Assembly (NCBI GenBank): GCA_017380635.1
Contig: JAFODP010000017.1
Coordinates: forward strand, 124,001 to 188,000
Reading direction: 5' to 3'
Origin: Bacteroidales bacterium
GTDB taxonomy: Bacteria; Bacteroidota; Bacteroidia; Bacteroidales; UBA1402
DNA: 64,000 bases
In this document: positions 54,817 through 62,957 of the stretch, one piece after another
Layout: every line of letters begins with the position of its first letter
Position numbering within the stretch: position 1 is the first letter of the stretch
Made by a program: the position numbers and the translations under genes
Notes under the pieces: generated by a model
What the model was told of the DNA's origin: nothing
Databases searched by the model: none
The model's input: only the letters and a program-made list of their open reading frames with translations

Positions 54817-55842
54817 TTACTTTTTCATTGATTCGTATACCTTGTTTTCGATTTCTTCGGCCAATTCAGGATTATCACGCAAGCAAGTCTTTGCTGCTTC
54901 GCGACCCTGAGCCAAACGTGTTTCATTGTAAGAATACCAAGAACCGCTCTTCTTCAAGATTCCCAGTTCTGAGGCAACGTCCACAATTTCACCCACCTTA
55001 GACACACCTTCGCCATACATGATATCAAATTCAGCTTTGCGGAATGGAGGAGCCACCTTGTTCTTCACCACTTTCACACGGGTCTGGTTACCCAAGATTT
55101 CTTCACCATCCTTGATTTGTCCCACACGACGGATATCCAAACGAACAGAAGCGTAAAATTTCAAAGCATTACCACCGGTAGTGGTTTCAGGATTACCAAA
55201 CATCACGCCGATTTTTTCACGCAACTGGTTGATAAAGATACAAGTCGTATTGGTTTTGCTAATCGTGGCCGTCAATTTACGCAAGGCCTGAGACATCAAT
55301 CTTGCCTGCAAGCCCACTTTATTGTCGCCCATATCACCTTCCAATTCAGCCTTGGGAGTCAATGCAGCCACAGAGTCGATCACCACGATATCTACCGCAG
55401 AAGAACGAATCAACTGATCGGCAATTTCCAAAGCCTGTTCACCATTATCAGGTTGTGAAATCCAAAGGTTTTCAATATCGACGCCCAGTTTTTCTGCATA
55501 GAAACGGTCGAAAGCATGTTCTGCATCGATGAAAGCAGCGATACCGCCGGCCTTCTGCGCTTCTGCAATGGCATGGATAGCCAATGTGGTTTTCCCTGAA
55601 GATTCCGGACCATAGATTTCGATAATTCTACCACGAGGATAACCACCAACGCCCAGCGCCAAGTTCAGACTGACAGAACCGGAAGAAATCACCGGAACAT
55701 CTTCTATCTTATCGTCGCCCATTTTCATAATGGAGCCTTTACCATAATTCTTTTCGATTTTTTCCATCGCCATCTGCAAAGCTTTCAGCTTTTCCGCAGA
55801 AGGTCCATTGGAAACCTGTACGTTTTCGTTTTCTTTTGCCAT
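54817..55842 (-). CDS. recA: Recombinase RecA
   Basis: This 341-residue recombinase catalyses homologous strand exchange and SOS coprotease activity. Walker [21 protein letters not shown], Walker [21 protein letters not shown] and the L2 loop region [20 protein letters not shown] are complete. The segment INQLREKIG is also present. It has a promoter 37 bp upstream with -33 and -7 boxes. No LexA-type box was identified by eye. Confidence 0.99.
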   Translation of the reverse strand: MAKENENVQVSNGPSAEKLKALQMAMEKIEKNYGKGSIMKMGDDKIEDVPVISSGSVSLNLALGVGGYPRGRIIEIYGPESSGKTTLAIHAIAEAQKAGGIAAFIDAEHAFDRFYAEKLGVDIENLWISQPDNGEQALEIADQLIRSSAVDIVVIDSVAALTPKAELEGDMGDNKVGLQARLMSQALRKLTATISKTNTTCIFINQLREKIGVMFGNPETTTGGNALKFYASVRLDIRRVGQIKDGEEILGNQTRVKVVKNKVAPPFRKAEFDIMYGEGVSKVGEIVDVASELGILKKSGSWYSYNETRLAQGREAAKTCLRDNPELAEEIENKVYESMKK

Positions 55843-55878
55843 AATTACTTTATCTTAATTTGTTTTACATTCTCGGCT

Positions 55879-55910
55879 CAAAGATAATATGAGAAGGAGG
55901 CTTTGTCAAG
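55879..55910 (-). promoter_or_regulatory. Promoter of recA
   Basis: On the minus strand a -33 CTTG (55907-55910) lies 20 bp from -7 TATCTTTG (55879-55886). Confidence 0.76.
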
Positions 55911-56106
55911 TGTTTTTTATCATTATGTTAATAAATTATTTCTATCAAAACGTATTTAAAAACACAATAACTTATAAAACAACGAATTACAATCGCATCA
56001 TAAAACCTAAAACAAGATCAAAATTTCTTAGTCAACTCATATTGCTTTGTGTTTACAAAAGTACAATTTCCATCGGAACTACGAAATCTTAGAAGTGTTT
56101 TTTCAC

Positions 56107-56114
56107 TAACTTTG
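56107..56114 (+). promoter_or_regulatory. -7 element for the sirtuin gene
   Basis: TAACTTTG matches TAnnTTTG 102 bp upstream of the sirtuin ATG. No clear -33 box. Confidence 0.5.
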
Positions 56115-56216
56115 CAGAAGATAGGATGCGGCTCGGCATAGAAACCAAGCAAGCTTATTTCTCTGCTCTCGCCTTTCACTATCTCGAAATTCTTTCTAAC
56201 ACACACAATTAAAATT

Positions 56217-56918
56217 ATGAAAAATCTGGTAGTCTTGTCGGGTGCGGGCGTCAGCGCAGAAAGTGGCATCAAAACTTTTCGCGACAGCGACGGTCTTTGG
56301 GAAAATTATCCCGTGGAAGAGGTGGCCAGCATCGAAGGATGGTATCGAAACTCGGCACTCATGCTGCAGTTCTACAACGAAAGACGCAGGCAAATCGCTC
56401 AGGCCGAGCCCAATCTCGCACATAAAAAAATCGCCGCACTAGAAAGTTGTTTCAACACCACAGTGGTAACACAAAACATTGACAATCTGCACGAAAGAGC
56501 CGGAAGCAAAAACATCATCCATCTGCATGGCGAGGTAACCAAAGTTCGTCCGGAAAATTGCCGCGCAGACGAAGAAGGCGTCATTGACATCGGTTATCGC
56601 GATATTAATATAGGTGATTGCGACAAAAACGGCGTACAACTGCGACCGCATATCGTGTGGTTCGGCGAGGAAGTGCCCATGATGTCAGCAGCCATCCAAG
56701 CCGTCGAACAAGCGGATATTCTGTTGGTTATCGGTAGTTCTTTGGCGGTATATCCCGCTGCCGGCTTGGTTCATTACACGCGAAAGGATTGTAAGATTTT
56801 CCTGATTGATCCCAAACCCATCCATATCGCCGGACTGAATTTCACTCAAATACAGGAAGTTGCTTCGGTCGGCATGGAAAAATTCATCGAGATTCTACGG
56901 AAGAATGAAAATTTTTAG
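56217..56918 (+). CDS. cobB: NAD-dependent protein deacylase (sirtuin), class III type
   Basis: This 233-residue sirtuin removes acyl groups from lysines using NAD. GAGVSAESGIKTFRDSDGLW, TQNIDNLHERAGSKN, HLHGE with its catalytic His, and RPHIVWFGEEVP are intact. The Y-x-x-R motif of class III enzymes appears as QFYNERRRQ, which in SIRT5 and E. coli CobB recognises succinyl and malonyl groups. The usual zinc Cys pairs are reduced: only ENC and GDC remain in the small domain. The deacylase call is confident; the zinc site is unusual. Confidence 0.92.
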   Translation: MKNLVVLSGAGVSAESGIKTFRDSDGLWENYPVEEVASIEGWYRNSALMLQFYNERRRQIAQAEPNLAHKKIAALESCFNTTVVTQNIDNLHERAGSKNIIHLHGEVTKVRPENCRADEEGVIDIGYRDINIGDCDKNGVQLRPHIVWFGEEVPMMSAAIQAVEQADILLVIGSSLAVYPAAGLVHYTRKDCKIFLIDPKPIHIAGLNFTQIQEVASVGMEKFIEILRKNENF

Positions 56919-56959
56919 AAAAAATCTGTCAAACTTTTTTTCAATTCAAAATATTTGTC

Positions 56960-56967
56960 TACTTTTG
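56960..56967 (+). promoter_or_regulatory. -7 element for rpsP
   Basis: TACTTTTG, 42 bp before the rpsP ATG; -33 not clear. Confidence 0.6.
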
Positions 56968-57009
56968 CACCCGCTAATGCAAAACAACAGAAATTAAATT
57001 AATTCAACT

Positions 57010-57549
57010 ATGGCAACAAAACTGAGATTACAAAGACATGGTCGTAAGAGCTATGCTTTCTATTACATTGTTGCAGCCGACAGCAGGGCACCACGTGATG
57101 GTAAATTTATTGAACGATTGGGTTCGTACAATCCGAACACTAATCCTGCTACAGTAGATTTGAACTTCGAACGTGCTTTGTATTGGCTCAACGCAGGTGC
57201 TCAACCCACCGACACTGTACGTAACATCTTCTCTAAAGAAGGCGTATTGCTGAAGAAACACCTCATGGGTGGTGTAGCTAAGGGCGCTTTCAACGAAGAA
57301 GAAGCAGAAAAGAGATTTAATGCTTGGAAGCAAGGTAAAGATGCTGCTTTGAACGCTACTATCGCTAGCTTGAAGAGCGCACAACAAGCCGAAGCCAAAG
57401 CTCGCAAAGAAGCCGAAGAAGCTGCACACAAAGCAAAAGCTGAAGCTGTAGCTAAGAAATTGGCCGATTTGAAAGCTGCTGAAGAAGAAGCCGCTGCTGC
57501 AGAAGCAGTTGCTGAAGAAGCTCCCGCAGCCGAAGAAGCTCAAGCATAA
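57010..57549 (+). CDS. rpsP: 30S ribosomal protein S16 with long C-terminal tail
   Basis: This is a 179-residue bS16. The first about 80 residues are the canonical domain ([40 protein letters not shown] and [20 protein letters not shown]). Then comes an Ala/Glu/Lys-rich helical tail of about 90 residues, ending AEEAQA. Tails of this kind are common in Bacteroidetes S16. The function of the tail is unknown, and it is probably exposed or coiled. A hairpin and tRNA-Ser follow. Confidence 0.97.
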   Translation: MATKLRLQRHGRKSYAFYYIVAADSRAPRDGKFIERLGSYNPNTNPATVDLNFERALYWLNAGAQPTDTVRNIFSKEGVLLKKHLMGGVAKGAFNEEEAEKRFNAWKQGKDAALNATIASLKSAQQAEAKARKEAEEAAHKAKAEAVAKKLADLKAAEEEAAAAEAVAEEAPAAEEAQA

Positions 57550-57568
57550 GAAATAAACGACTGAAACA

Positions 57569-57600
57569 CGAATCAGTTACTCTCAATCAAGACTGATTCG
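57569..57600 (+). terminator. Possible terminator after rpsP
   Basis: CGAATCAGT (57569-57577) pairs with ACTGATTCG (57592-57600) around 14 bases. There is only GTTT after it and the tRNA begins 5 bp later, so it may be leaky or may serve in tRNA processing. Confidence 0.5.
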
Positions 57601-57604
57601 GTTT

Positions 57605-57689
57605 GGAGGGATGGCAGAGTGGTCGATTGCGGCGGTCTTGAAAACCGTTGACCTGAGAGGGTCCGGGGGTTCGAATCCCTCTTCCTCCG
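57605..57689 (+). tRNA. tRNA-Ser(TGA)
   Basis: This is an 85-base class II tRNA. The acceptor arms GGAGGGA/TTCCTCC, the anticodon loop CTTGAAA with anticodon TGA, the long variable arm and the T arm GGTTCGAATCC are all present. CCA is not encoded. No separate promoter is obvious, so it may be made by readthrough from rpsP. Confidence 0.97.
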
Positions 57690-57708
57690 CTGAAAGCCGA
57701 AAGGCAGT

Positions 57709-57747
57709 AAACTGAGTCAAGATGAAAATTTTGGCTCAGTTTTTTTA
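57709..57747 (+). terminator. Terminator of tRNA-Ser(TGA)
   Basis: AAACTGAGTCAA (57709-57720) pairs with TTGGCTCAGTTT (57731-57742) with one G-T wobble, followed by a run of T. A strong intrinsic terminator. Confidence 0.82.
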
Positions 57748-57771
57748 TTCATAGCAACAGCCTATTCATTC

Positions 57772-59271
57772 ATGCAGTTCAATTCTTTGGAGTATGCCCT
57801 ATTTCTGCCCATCGTATTCGGGCTGTATTGGCTTGTCTTTCCGCAACATCTGAAAAGACAGAACCTGCTCATTGTGGCTGCTTCCTATATTTTTTACGCC
57901 TGCTGGGATCTTCGTTTTCTTTTTCTGATTGCCTTTACATCCTTCTGCAGTTGGTGGAGCGGCTTGCTTATCGAAAGAGCACAACGCAAAGACAATACAT
58001 CCACAAGCGGCAAAAACATCCTTATCTGCAACCTGGTAATCAACCTACTGATTTTAGGATTCTTCAAATATTACCATTTCTTTGTTGACAACTTTATTGA
58101 TCTGCTCCGACTATTCGGCATACATCAGCAAGCCAGCAGCCTAAAAATCATACTTCCGGTAGGCATCAGCTTCTATACTTTCCAGGCACTGAGTTACAGC
58201 ATCGATGTTTATCGTCGGAAAATTCCAGCTACCAAAGACATCGTTGCCTTTTTTGCCTTCGTGAGTTTCTTTCCGCAACTGGTAGCCGGTCCCATAGAAA
58301 GAGCCAAGCAACTCTTGCCACAATTCGAACAAGCTAGACGATTCCAGCCCGAATTAGCCGTGGACGGATTGCGCCAGATCTTATGGGGACTCTTCAAAAA
58401 AGTGATAGTAGCCGATCATTGCGCCCTCTTCGTCAATGAAATTTTCGACAACTACAGCCAGGAGCCGGGCAGCCGTCTGCTTTTGGCGGCCATTTTCTTC
58501 GCCTTCCAGATTTATGGCGATTTTTCCGGTTATTCCGATATAGCTATCGGAAGCGCTAAATTATTCGGCATCAAACTGATGCGCAACTTCAAGTTGCCAT
58601 ATTTCAGCCGAGATGTAGCCGAATTCTGGCGTCGTTGGCATATTTCGCTCAACACCTGGTTTGTCGATTATCTGTATATTCCTTTGGGAGGCAGTCGACC
58701 GGAGATTCCAGACACATGCAAGCATCCGCAATGCCTCCGTCAAGCGAAAATTATCCGCAACACCTTGATTGTTTTCTTGTGCAGTGGTTTGTGGCATGGC
58801 GCCAATTGGAGTTTTGTAGCCTGGGGCGCTTATCACGCCATATTGTTTATTCCTCTCATTATCACCGGAAAGAACAAAAGATTCAGCCAAGACATCGCCC
58901 AAGGCAAACTATTTCCCTCACTAAAAGAATGCTGGCAAATGCTGACCTGTTTCGCCTTGGTGGTTTTGGGATGGATTTTCTTCCGTGCCGAAAGCATCCA
59001 AGAGGCTTTTGCCTATATCGGAAGAATGCTGCAGGTGGAAAGTTTACGCGCTTTTTATCTTTTCTTCACGTGGGAAAGAGTTCGACAGACATCCATGGCC
59101 ATCCTGCTGATGCTTGTTTTAGAATGGTTTAGCCGCCACCAAGAACATCCGTTATGCCTGCCACAAATAAAGCATCGCGGCCTCAGATGGCTCATTTACC
59201 TGCTGTTTATCCTGGCGCTGTTTGCATTCCAAGTGGAAGAAGAAATCCAATTCATTTATTTTCAATTCTAA
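57772..59271 (+). CDS. MBOAT family O-acyltransferase (AlgI/DltB-like)
   Basis: This 499-residue membrane enzyme has about 11 TM helices. It carries the MBOAT motifs RRWHISLNTWFVDYLYIPLG and, around the catalytic His, GLWHGANWSFVAWGAYHAIL. AlgI and DltB relatives pass acetyl or alanyl groups across the membrane to a periplasmic acceptor. The next gene, 3 bp on, encodes a DltD/AlgJ-like SGNH protein that could complete the transfer. No alginate or teichoic acid genes are near, so the acceptor may be another surface glycan. Confidence 0.93.
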   Translation: MQFNSLEYALFLPIVFGLYWLVFPQHLKRQNLLIVAASYIFYACWDLRFLFLIAFTSFCSWWSGLLIERAQRKDNTSTSGKNILICNLVINLLILGFFKYYHFFVDNFIDLLRLFGIHQQASSLKIILPVGISFYTFQALSYSIDVYRRKIPATKDIVAFFAFVSFFPQLVAGPIERAKQLLPQFEQARRFQPELAVDGLRQILWGLFKKVIVADHCALFVNEIFDNYSQEPGSRLLLAAIFFAFQIYGDFSGYSDIAIGSAKLFGIKLMRNFKLPYFSRDVAEFWRRWHISLNTWFVDYLYIPLGGSRPEIPDTCKHPQCLRQAKIIRNTLIVFLCSGLWHGANWSFVAWGAYHAILFIPLIITGKNKRFSQDIAQGKLFPSLKECWQMLTCFALVVLGWIFFRAESIQEAFAYIGRMLQVESLRAFYLFFTWERVRQTSMAILLMLVLEWFSRHQEHPLCLPQIKHRGLRWLIYLLFILALFAFQVEEEIQFIYFQF

Positions 59272-59274
59272 GCC

Positions 59275-60195
59275 ATGAAAAACTTTCTGTTGAAATCGCT
59301 CGGATTTTTCCTTCTGCTCGTCCTTGTATTCGGAGGCTTCGAATGGGCACTGCGTCGTATTCCCAACGATTATAACTACAAAGCCACTTATTACCGTCAT
59401 CACGATAAAGAGATAAAGATTTGGAATGTAGGCAGTTCGCACGCGTATTACGGCATCAATCCGGATTATTTTGAAAAGACCGCCTTCAATGGTGCGCATG
59501 TATCGCAAAGCCTTGATTTCGACTTGAAACTATTGCGAAAATACATTCGCCGAATGGATAGCTTGGAAGTTTTTATTCTGCCGGTATCCTATTTCAGTTT
59601 ATTCAGTCGCTTGGACAAAGGCGCGGAAGCTTGGCGATGCATCAATTACAGCGAATATCCGCTTACCCAATTCGGTCTAAGAAAGAACCTGCGCATCTTC
59701 GGCGACCAAGCCGCTTTCGACCGCGCCATAGAAGGACTTCGGGGCGCGCGCAATGATAGAAGTTGTCTGGAGAACGGCATAGGTTCGGCTTTCCGCTACG
59801 AAAACAGATACGTACAATTGGACAGCATTGCTGCCGTTTCCGCCGCGCGACATAAGAAAAGTTTGCATCGGAAAATCATGGCGCAAAACGAATCTTATAT
59901 CAAGCAGATGGCCCGACTCTGCCAAAAGCACCAAGTGAAGATACTCTTGCTGAGCACGCCCGTTCATCAGAGCTATTACCAACTGCTGGACAGCACGCAA
60001 CTGGCTATCACACGCGAAACATGTCATCGCATAGCGGCCGATTTTCCCCATTGTCACTACTTGGATTGGATGCAGGACGAGCGCTTTGTGACGGAAGATT
60101 TTTTCGATGCCGATCATTTGAACCACCTGGGCGCCATCAAACTAACGCAATACCTGAACGATTTTATCCGGGATTTTTCCGAAAACAAGGAATAA
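59275..60195 (+). CDS. SGNH/DltD-like protein paired with MBOAT
   Basis: This 306-residue protein has one N-terminal TM helix (about 5-22). An SGNH-like fold follows: block I appears as IWNVGSSHAYYGINPDYF with the candidate nucleophile Ser, and block V as DADHLNHLGAIKLTQYL with the Asp and His of the triad. It resembles DltD and AlgJ/AlgX, which act in O-acylation of surface polymers. It is cotranscribed with the MBOAT gene (3-bp gap). The catalytic role is inferred from these motifs and position. Confidence 0.8.
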   Translation: MKNFLLKSLGFFLLLVLVFGGFEWALRRIPNDYNYKATYYRHHDKEIKIWNVGSSHAYYGINPDYFEKTAFNGAHVSQSLDFDLKLLRKYIRRMDSLEVFILPVSYFSLFSRLDKGAEAWRCINYSEYPLTQFGLRKNLRIFGDQAAFDRAIEGLRGARNDRSCLENGIGSAFRYENRYVQLDSIAAVSAARHKKSLHRKIMAQNESYIKQMARLCQKHQVKILLLSTPVHQSYYQLLDSTQLAITRETCHRIAADFPHCHYLDWMQDERFVTEDFFDADHLNHLGAIKLTQYLNDFIRDFSENKE

Positions 60196-60211
60196 AAAGC
60201 CCAGACAATTA

Positions 60212-60243
60212 TTTGTGTAAGTCGGAACTCTATTGTACCTTTG
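60212..60243 (+). promoter_or_regulatory. Promoter of the DUF3127 gene
   Basis: The -33 TTTG (60212-60215) and -7 TACCTTTG (60236-60243) are exactly 20 bp apart, followed by a leader of about 90 bases. Confidence 0.8.
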
Positions 60244-60341
60244 AAAGCTCTCGAAGTTCGACTAGAGAACATCATATAACATATTGAATAACAACTTTTT
60301 AAGAAAAGGCCGATGGGCCAATTCTGCTTATAGATCAAGAT

Positions 60342-60716
60342 ATGGAAATTACAGGTAAAATCATTAAAAAATTGCCTTTGGCTAGTGGCGAAGGTCGTAA
60401 TGGAACGTGGAGACGTCAGGAATATGTGTTGGAATATGGCGACCGTTTCCCCAAGCAAGTTTGTTTTAGTCTGATGAATGCTCGCATCGATCAATATCCC
60501 ATGGAAATTGACGAAGAAGTAACCGTTTCTTTCGACATCGAAAGCCGCGAGTACAACGGACGTTATTATACCAGCGTTTCTGCCTGGAAGGTTGACAAAG
60601 CACAAGCCGGCGAACAAGCTGCTTACCAAGCTCCCGCCGCTCAGCCCATCAACAACGCTACTCCGGTTGCTCCCGATTTCAACAGCGACAACGACAGCGA
60701 CGATTTGCCTTTCTAA
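60342..60716 (+). CDS. DUF3127 family protein with SSB-like C-terminal tip
   Basis: This 124-residue protein begins MEITGKIIKKLPLASGEGRN and has a compact beta domain to about residue 85 (EEVTVSFDIESREYNGRYYT). The family, DUF3127, is found in Bacteroidetes and probably has an OB fold. A Gln/Ala/Pro/Asn-rich linker then leads to a C-terminal tip SDDLPF, close to the DDDIPF tip by which SSB recruits its partners. It is a single gene with its own promoter and terminator. A single-strand-DNA-related role is inferred. Confidence 0.88.
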   Translation: MEITGKIIKKLPLASGEGRNGTWRRQEYVLEYGDRFPKQVCFSLMNARIDQYPMEIDEEVTVSFDIESREYNGRYYTSVSAWKVDKAQAGEQAAYQAPAAQPINNATPVAPDFNSDNDSDDLPF

Positions 60717-60739
60717 TCAACAGAAAGCCTTGCTATATC

Positions 60740-60777
60740 AACCCAAGCTAAGCATCCTTAGTTTGGGTTATTTTTTT
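60740..60777 (+). terminator. Terminator of the DUF3127 gene
   Basis: AACCCAAGCTAAG (60740-60752) pairs with CTTAGTTTGGGTT (60757-60769), with one G-T wobble and a 4-base loop CATC, then a run of T. A strong intrinsic terminator. Confidence 0.85.
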
Positions 60778-60804
60778 ATCCGCCAAATGCTTGCAGCGCA
60801 GCAC

Positions 60805-60841
60805 AAAAAAAAGAGACTGCTTCCGCCAGGGAAACAGTCTC
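60805..60841 (-). terminator. Terminator of the rng operon
   Basis: Read on the minus strand, GAGACTG pairs with CAGTCTC (60835-60841 and 60813-60819), with a further inner stem after one mismatch. A run of eight T on that strand follows (60805-60812). Confidence 0.8.
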
Positions 60842-60864
60842 CAGAATCAGTTTGGACGCAAAGT

Positions 60865-62445
60865 CTACTTGATATCCACTTCTTCTTTCATATCAATTTC
60901 AAGACCTTTGCGATCGTAAAATGCATACTGCAAGTAACTCATAGCCTGCGAAGGAATAATCTTCAGGCCACAGGCAAAGCGACGTCGCCATTGCCATTTC
61001 AAAGAGGACAAACCTCCTTTTTCGATAAATGCTGCCACATAAGGATGCACCATCAAGGTGAATCTCCTCATTTTTTGTTTGTGGGCCAAATACTCAATTT
61101 TACCGGCCAACATATCGGTAAACAGGATAGAAGAACGAATCTCACCTTTACCAAAACAGGTAGGACAAACTTCGTTGGTTTGGATGAAGGTCTGCGGACG
61201 AACCCTTTGACGCGTAATCTGCATCAAACAAAACTTGCTGAGAGGCAAGATGTTGTGCTTGGCTCTGTCGTTGGCCATGTTTTCGCGCAAACGGTCAAAA
61301 AGTTTCTGACGATTCTCCCCTTCCACCATATCGATAAAATCGACCACAATAATACCACCCATATCACGCAAACGCAACTGACGGGCAATTTCGTCTGCGG
61401 CGGCAATGTTCACCTCGTAAGCATTGGCTTCCTGACCCTCCTTCGAACGAGTGCGGTTGCCACTGTTCACATCGATAACATGCATTGCCTCGGTATGTTC
61501 TATCACCAGATAAGCGCCACTTTTGATGGAGACCACTTTTCCCAAGCCCGACTTAATCTGCTTGGTCACTGCGAAGTGATCGAAAATAGGAATCTCCTTG
61601 TTGTACAGTTGTACAATCTCCGATTTCTCTGGCATGATAATGCTTACGTAATCTTTGATTTCATCGTAAACTTCCGGAGAATTCACATGAATAGCCTCGT
61701 AAGAAGCATTGAGCAAATCACGTAACAGAACCACCGTACGGCTGGTTTCTTCAAAAATAAGTTGAGGCGCCTTGATGCTAGGCTGTTGCAATTTCTGCAC
61801 CATATCGTCCCAGCGTTTCAACAAGACCTTCAACTCATTGTCCAGTTCTTCCACCTTCTTGTTTTCGGCCACCGTTCTGACGATAACACCGAAACCCTTG
61901 GGTGTAATACTCAGCAATAATTGTTTAAGACGCGCGCGCTCTTCCTGCGACTTGATCTTGGTTGATATAGAGACCTTGTCGGAGAACGGCATCAGGATAA
62001 GAAAACGGCCGGCAATGGAGATTTCCGATGTCAGACGAGGTCCTTTGGTAGAAATAGGTTCTTTGGCAATTTGCACCAAAATTTCCTGACCAGGTTCAAG
62101 TACATCGGCAATCAAACCATCCTTGGCGATATCGGCCTGCATCTTAAACTTGCTCAAAGGAGAGGCTTTCTTTTTACGCTGCTTAAGGTGCTCCAGATAA
62201 GCCTTTTGCGACAAATACTGAGGCCCCAAATCGAGGTAATGCAAGAAAGCGTCCTTTTCATAGCCCACATCCACGAAAACAGCATTTAGACCGGGCATCA
62301 ACTTGCGAACCCGACCCAGAAAGATGTCGCCCACCGAGAAAGACAGATTTCGGCTTTCCTTCTGAAACTCAACCAAACGGCTATTTTCCAGAACGGCCAA
62401 AGAAACTTCCTTGGGTTGAACATCTACAATTAATTCTGTTGTCAT
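60865..62445 (-). CDS. rng: Ribonuclease E/G family protein (RNase G-like)
   Basis: This 526-residue endoribonuclease acts in rRNA maturation and mRNA decay. The ATG at 62445 (MTTELIVDVQPKEVSLAVLE) is chosen over 62481. The S1-like N-terminal part, IDVNSGNRTRSKE, VVDFIDMVEGENRQKLFDRL with the metal Asp, and the zinc-link CPTCFGKGE are all present. It is short compared with RNase E and lacks the long C-terminal degradosome scaffold, so RNase G-like is the better name. It follows the COX24-like gene after a hairpin-containing gap. Confidence 0.94.
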   Translation of the reverse strand: MTTELIVDVQPKEVSLAVLENSRLVEFQKESRNLSFSVGDIFLGRVRKLMPGLNAVFVDVGYEKDAFLHYLDLGPQYLSQKAYLEHLKQRKKKASPLSKFKMQADIAKDGLIADVLEPGQEILVQIAKEPISTKGPRLTSEISIAGRFLILMPFSDKVSISTKIKSQEERARLKQLLLSITPKGFGVIVRTVAENKKVEELDNELKVLLKRWDDMVQKLQQPSIKAPQLIFEETSRTVVLLRDLLNASYEAIHVNSPEVYDEIKDYVSIIMPEKSEIVQLYNKEIPIFDHFAVTKQIKSGLGKVVSIKSGAYLVIEHTEAMHVIDVNSGNRTRSKEGQEANAYEVNIAAADEIARQLRLRDMGGIIVVDFIDMVEGENRQKLFDRLRENMANDRAKHNILPLSKFCLMQITRQRVRPQTFIQTNEVCPTCFGKGEIRSSILFTDMLAGKIEYLAHKQKMRRFTLMVHPYVAAFIEKGGLSSLKWQWRRRFACGLKIIPSQAMSYLQYAFYDRKGLEIDMKEEVDIK

Positions 62446-62467
62446 AAGATGATTGTTGTTTAAACAC

Positions 62468-62496
62468 AAAGAACAAACCATAACAGTTTGTTCTTT
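62468..62496. repeat. Perfect hairpin in the leader before rng
   Basis: AAAGAACAAAC (62468-62478) and GTTTGTTCTTT (62486-62496) pair perfectly around a 7-base loop, between the COX24-like gene and rng. It may end part of the transcription or control rng expression; no T run follows on the minus strand. Confidence 0.7.
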
Positions 62497-62517
62497 ATGA
62501 ATTAAGTAAAGAAAGAA

Positions 62518-62607
62518 TTATTTCTTTTTATGTCTATTCTTTCTCAATCTTTTTTTACGTTTGTGAGTAGCCATTTTATGGCCTTTTTTCTTTTTTCCGC
62601 TTGGCAT
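62518..62607 (-). CDS. 29-residue basic COX24/mS38-like protein
   Basis: This small gene encodes MPSGKKKKGHKMATHKRKKR followed by LRKNRHKKK, 29 residues of which most are Lys, Arg or His. It is too short for most gene finders. The motif resembles the AURKAIP1/COX24 domain, the basic end of mitochondrial ribosomal protein mS38, and such proteins are annotated throughout Bacteroidetes. It lies 19 bp after the HU-like gene in the same direction. Being a ribosome-associated small protein is the most likely role, but it is inferred. Confidence 0.8.
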   Translation of the reverse strand: MPSGKKKKGHKMATHKRKKRLRKNRHKKK

Positions 62608-62626
62608 AATTGTAAAAGATTAAAAA

Positions 62627-62902
62627 TTATTTCTTTACTTCGATCATAAAGCTCTTAGCAGGCTTGAATGAAGGAATATTGTGTTCGGGGATGATAATGG
62701 TAGTGTTCTTAGAGATGTTACGAGCAGTCTTTTGAGCTCTTTTCTTAACAACGAAACTACCGAAACCGCGCAAATATACATTTTCTTCCTTAACCAAAGA
62801 AGACTTGATGGTTTCCATCATAGCCTCAACAACGTTCAGAACAGTTGCTTTTTCTACACCTGTAGATTTGGCGATCTCGTTTACGATATCAGCTTTAGTC
62901 AT
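62627..62902 (-). CDS. HU/IHF family DNA-binding protein
   Basis: This 91-residue nucleoid protein has the HU fold: MTKADIVNEIAKSTGVEKAT, then VYLRGFGSFVVKKRAQKTAR, and the arm region NISKNTTIIIPEHNIPSFKP. The RxNP-type arm motif is weakened (IPEHNIP). It bends and packages DNA. It is followed by the COX24-like gene and rng. A -7-type TATATTTG element lies upstream at 62958-62965. Whether it is an HU or an IHF-like protein is not decided. Confidence 0.95.
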   Translation of the reverse strand: MTKADIVNEIAKSTGVEKATVLNVVEAMMETIKSSLVKEENVYLRGFGSFVVKKRAQKTARNISKNTTIIIPEHNIPSFKPAKSFMIEVKK

Positions 62903-62957
62903 TTTAATTGAATTTTAAGATTATACATTAATTGTTCACATTTCTTTTTTGGGCTTG

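Larger units (their letters stand above)
55859..56216. other. AT-rich intergenic region between divergent recA and cobB
   Basis: This stretch of about 360 bases holds the recA promoter at its left end and a TAACTTTG (-7 type) element near 56107 for the sirtuin gene. Between 55911 and 56090 it is AT rich with scattered A/T runs. I see no gene, repeat or structured RNA there. Confidence 0.6.

Noticed and set aside
60592-61725. Plus-strand open frame of 377 codons overlapping the end of DUF3127 and running opposite rng
   Set aside because: It crosses two strong terminators and is antisense to rng; the protein has no features.
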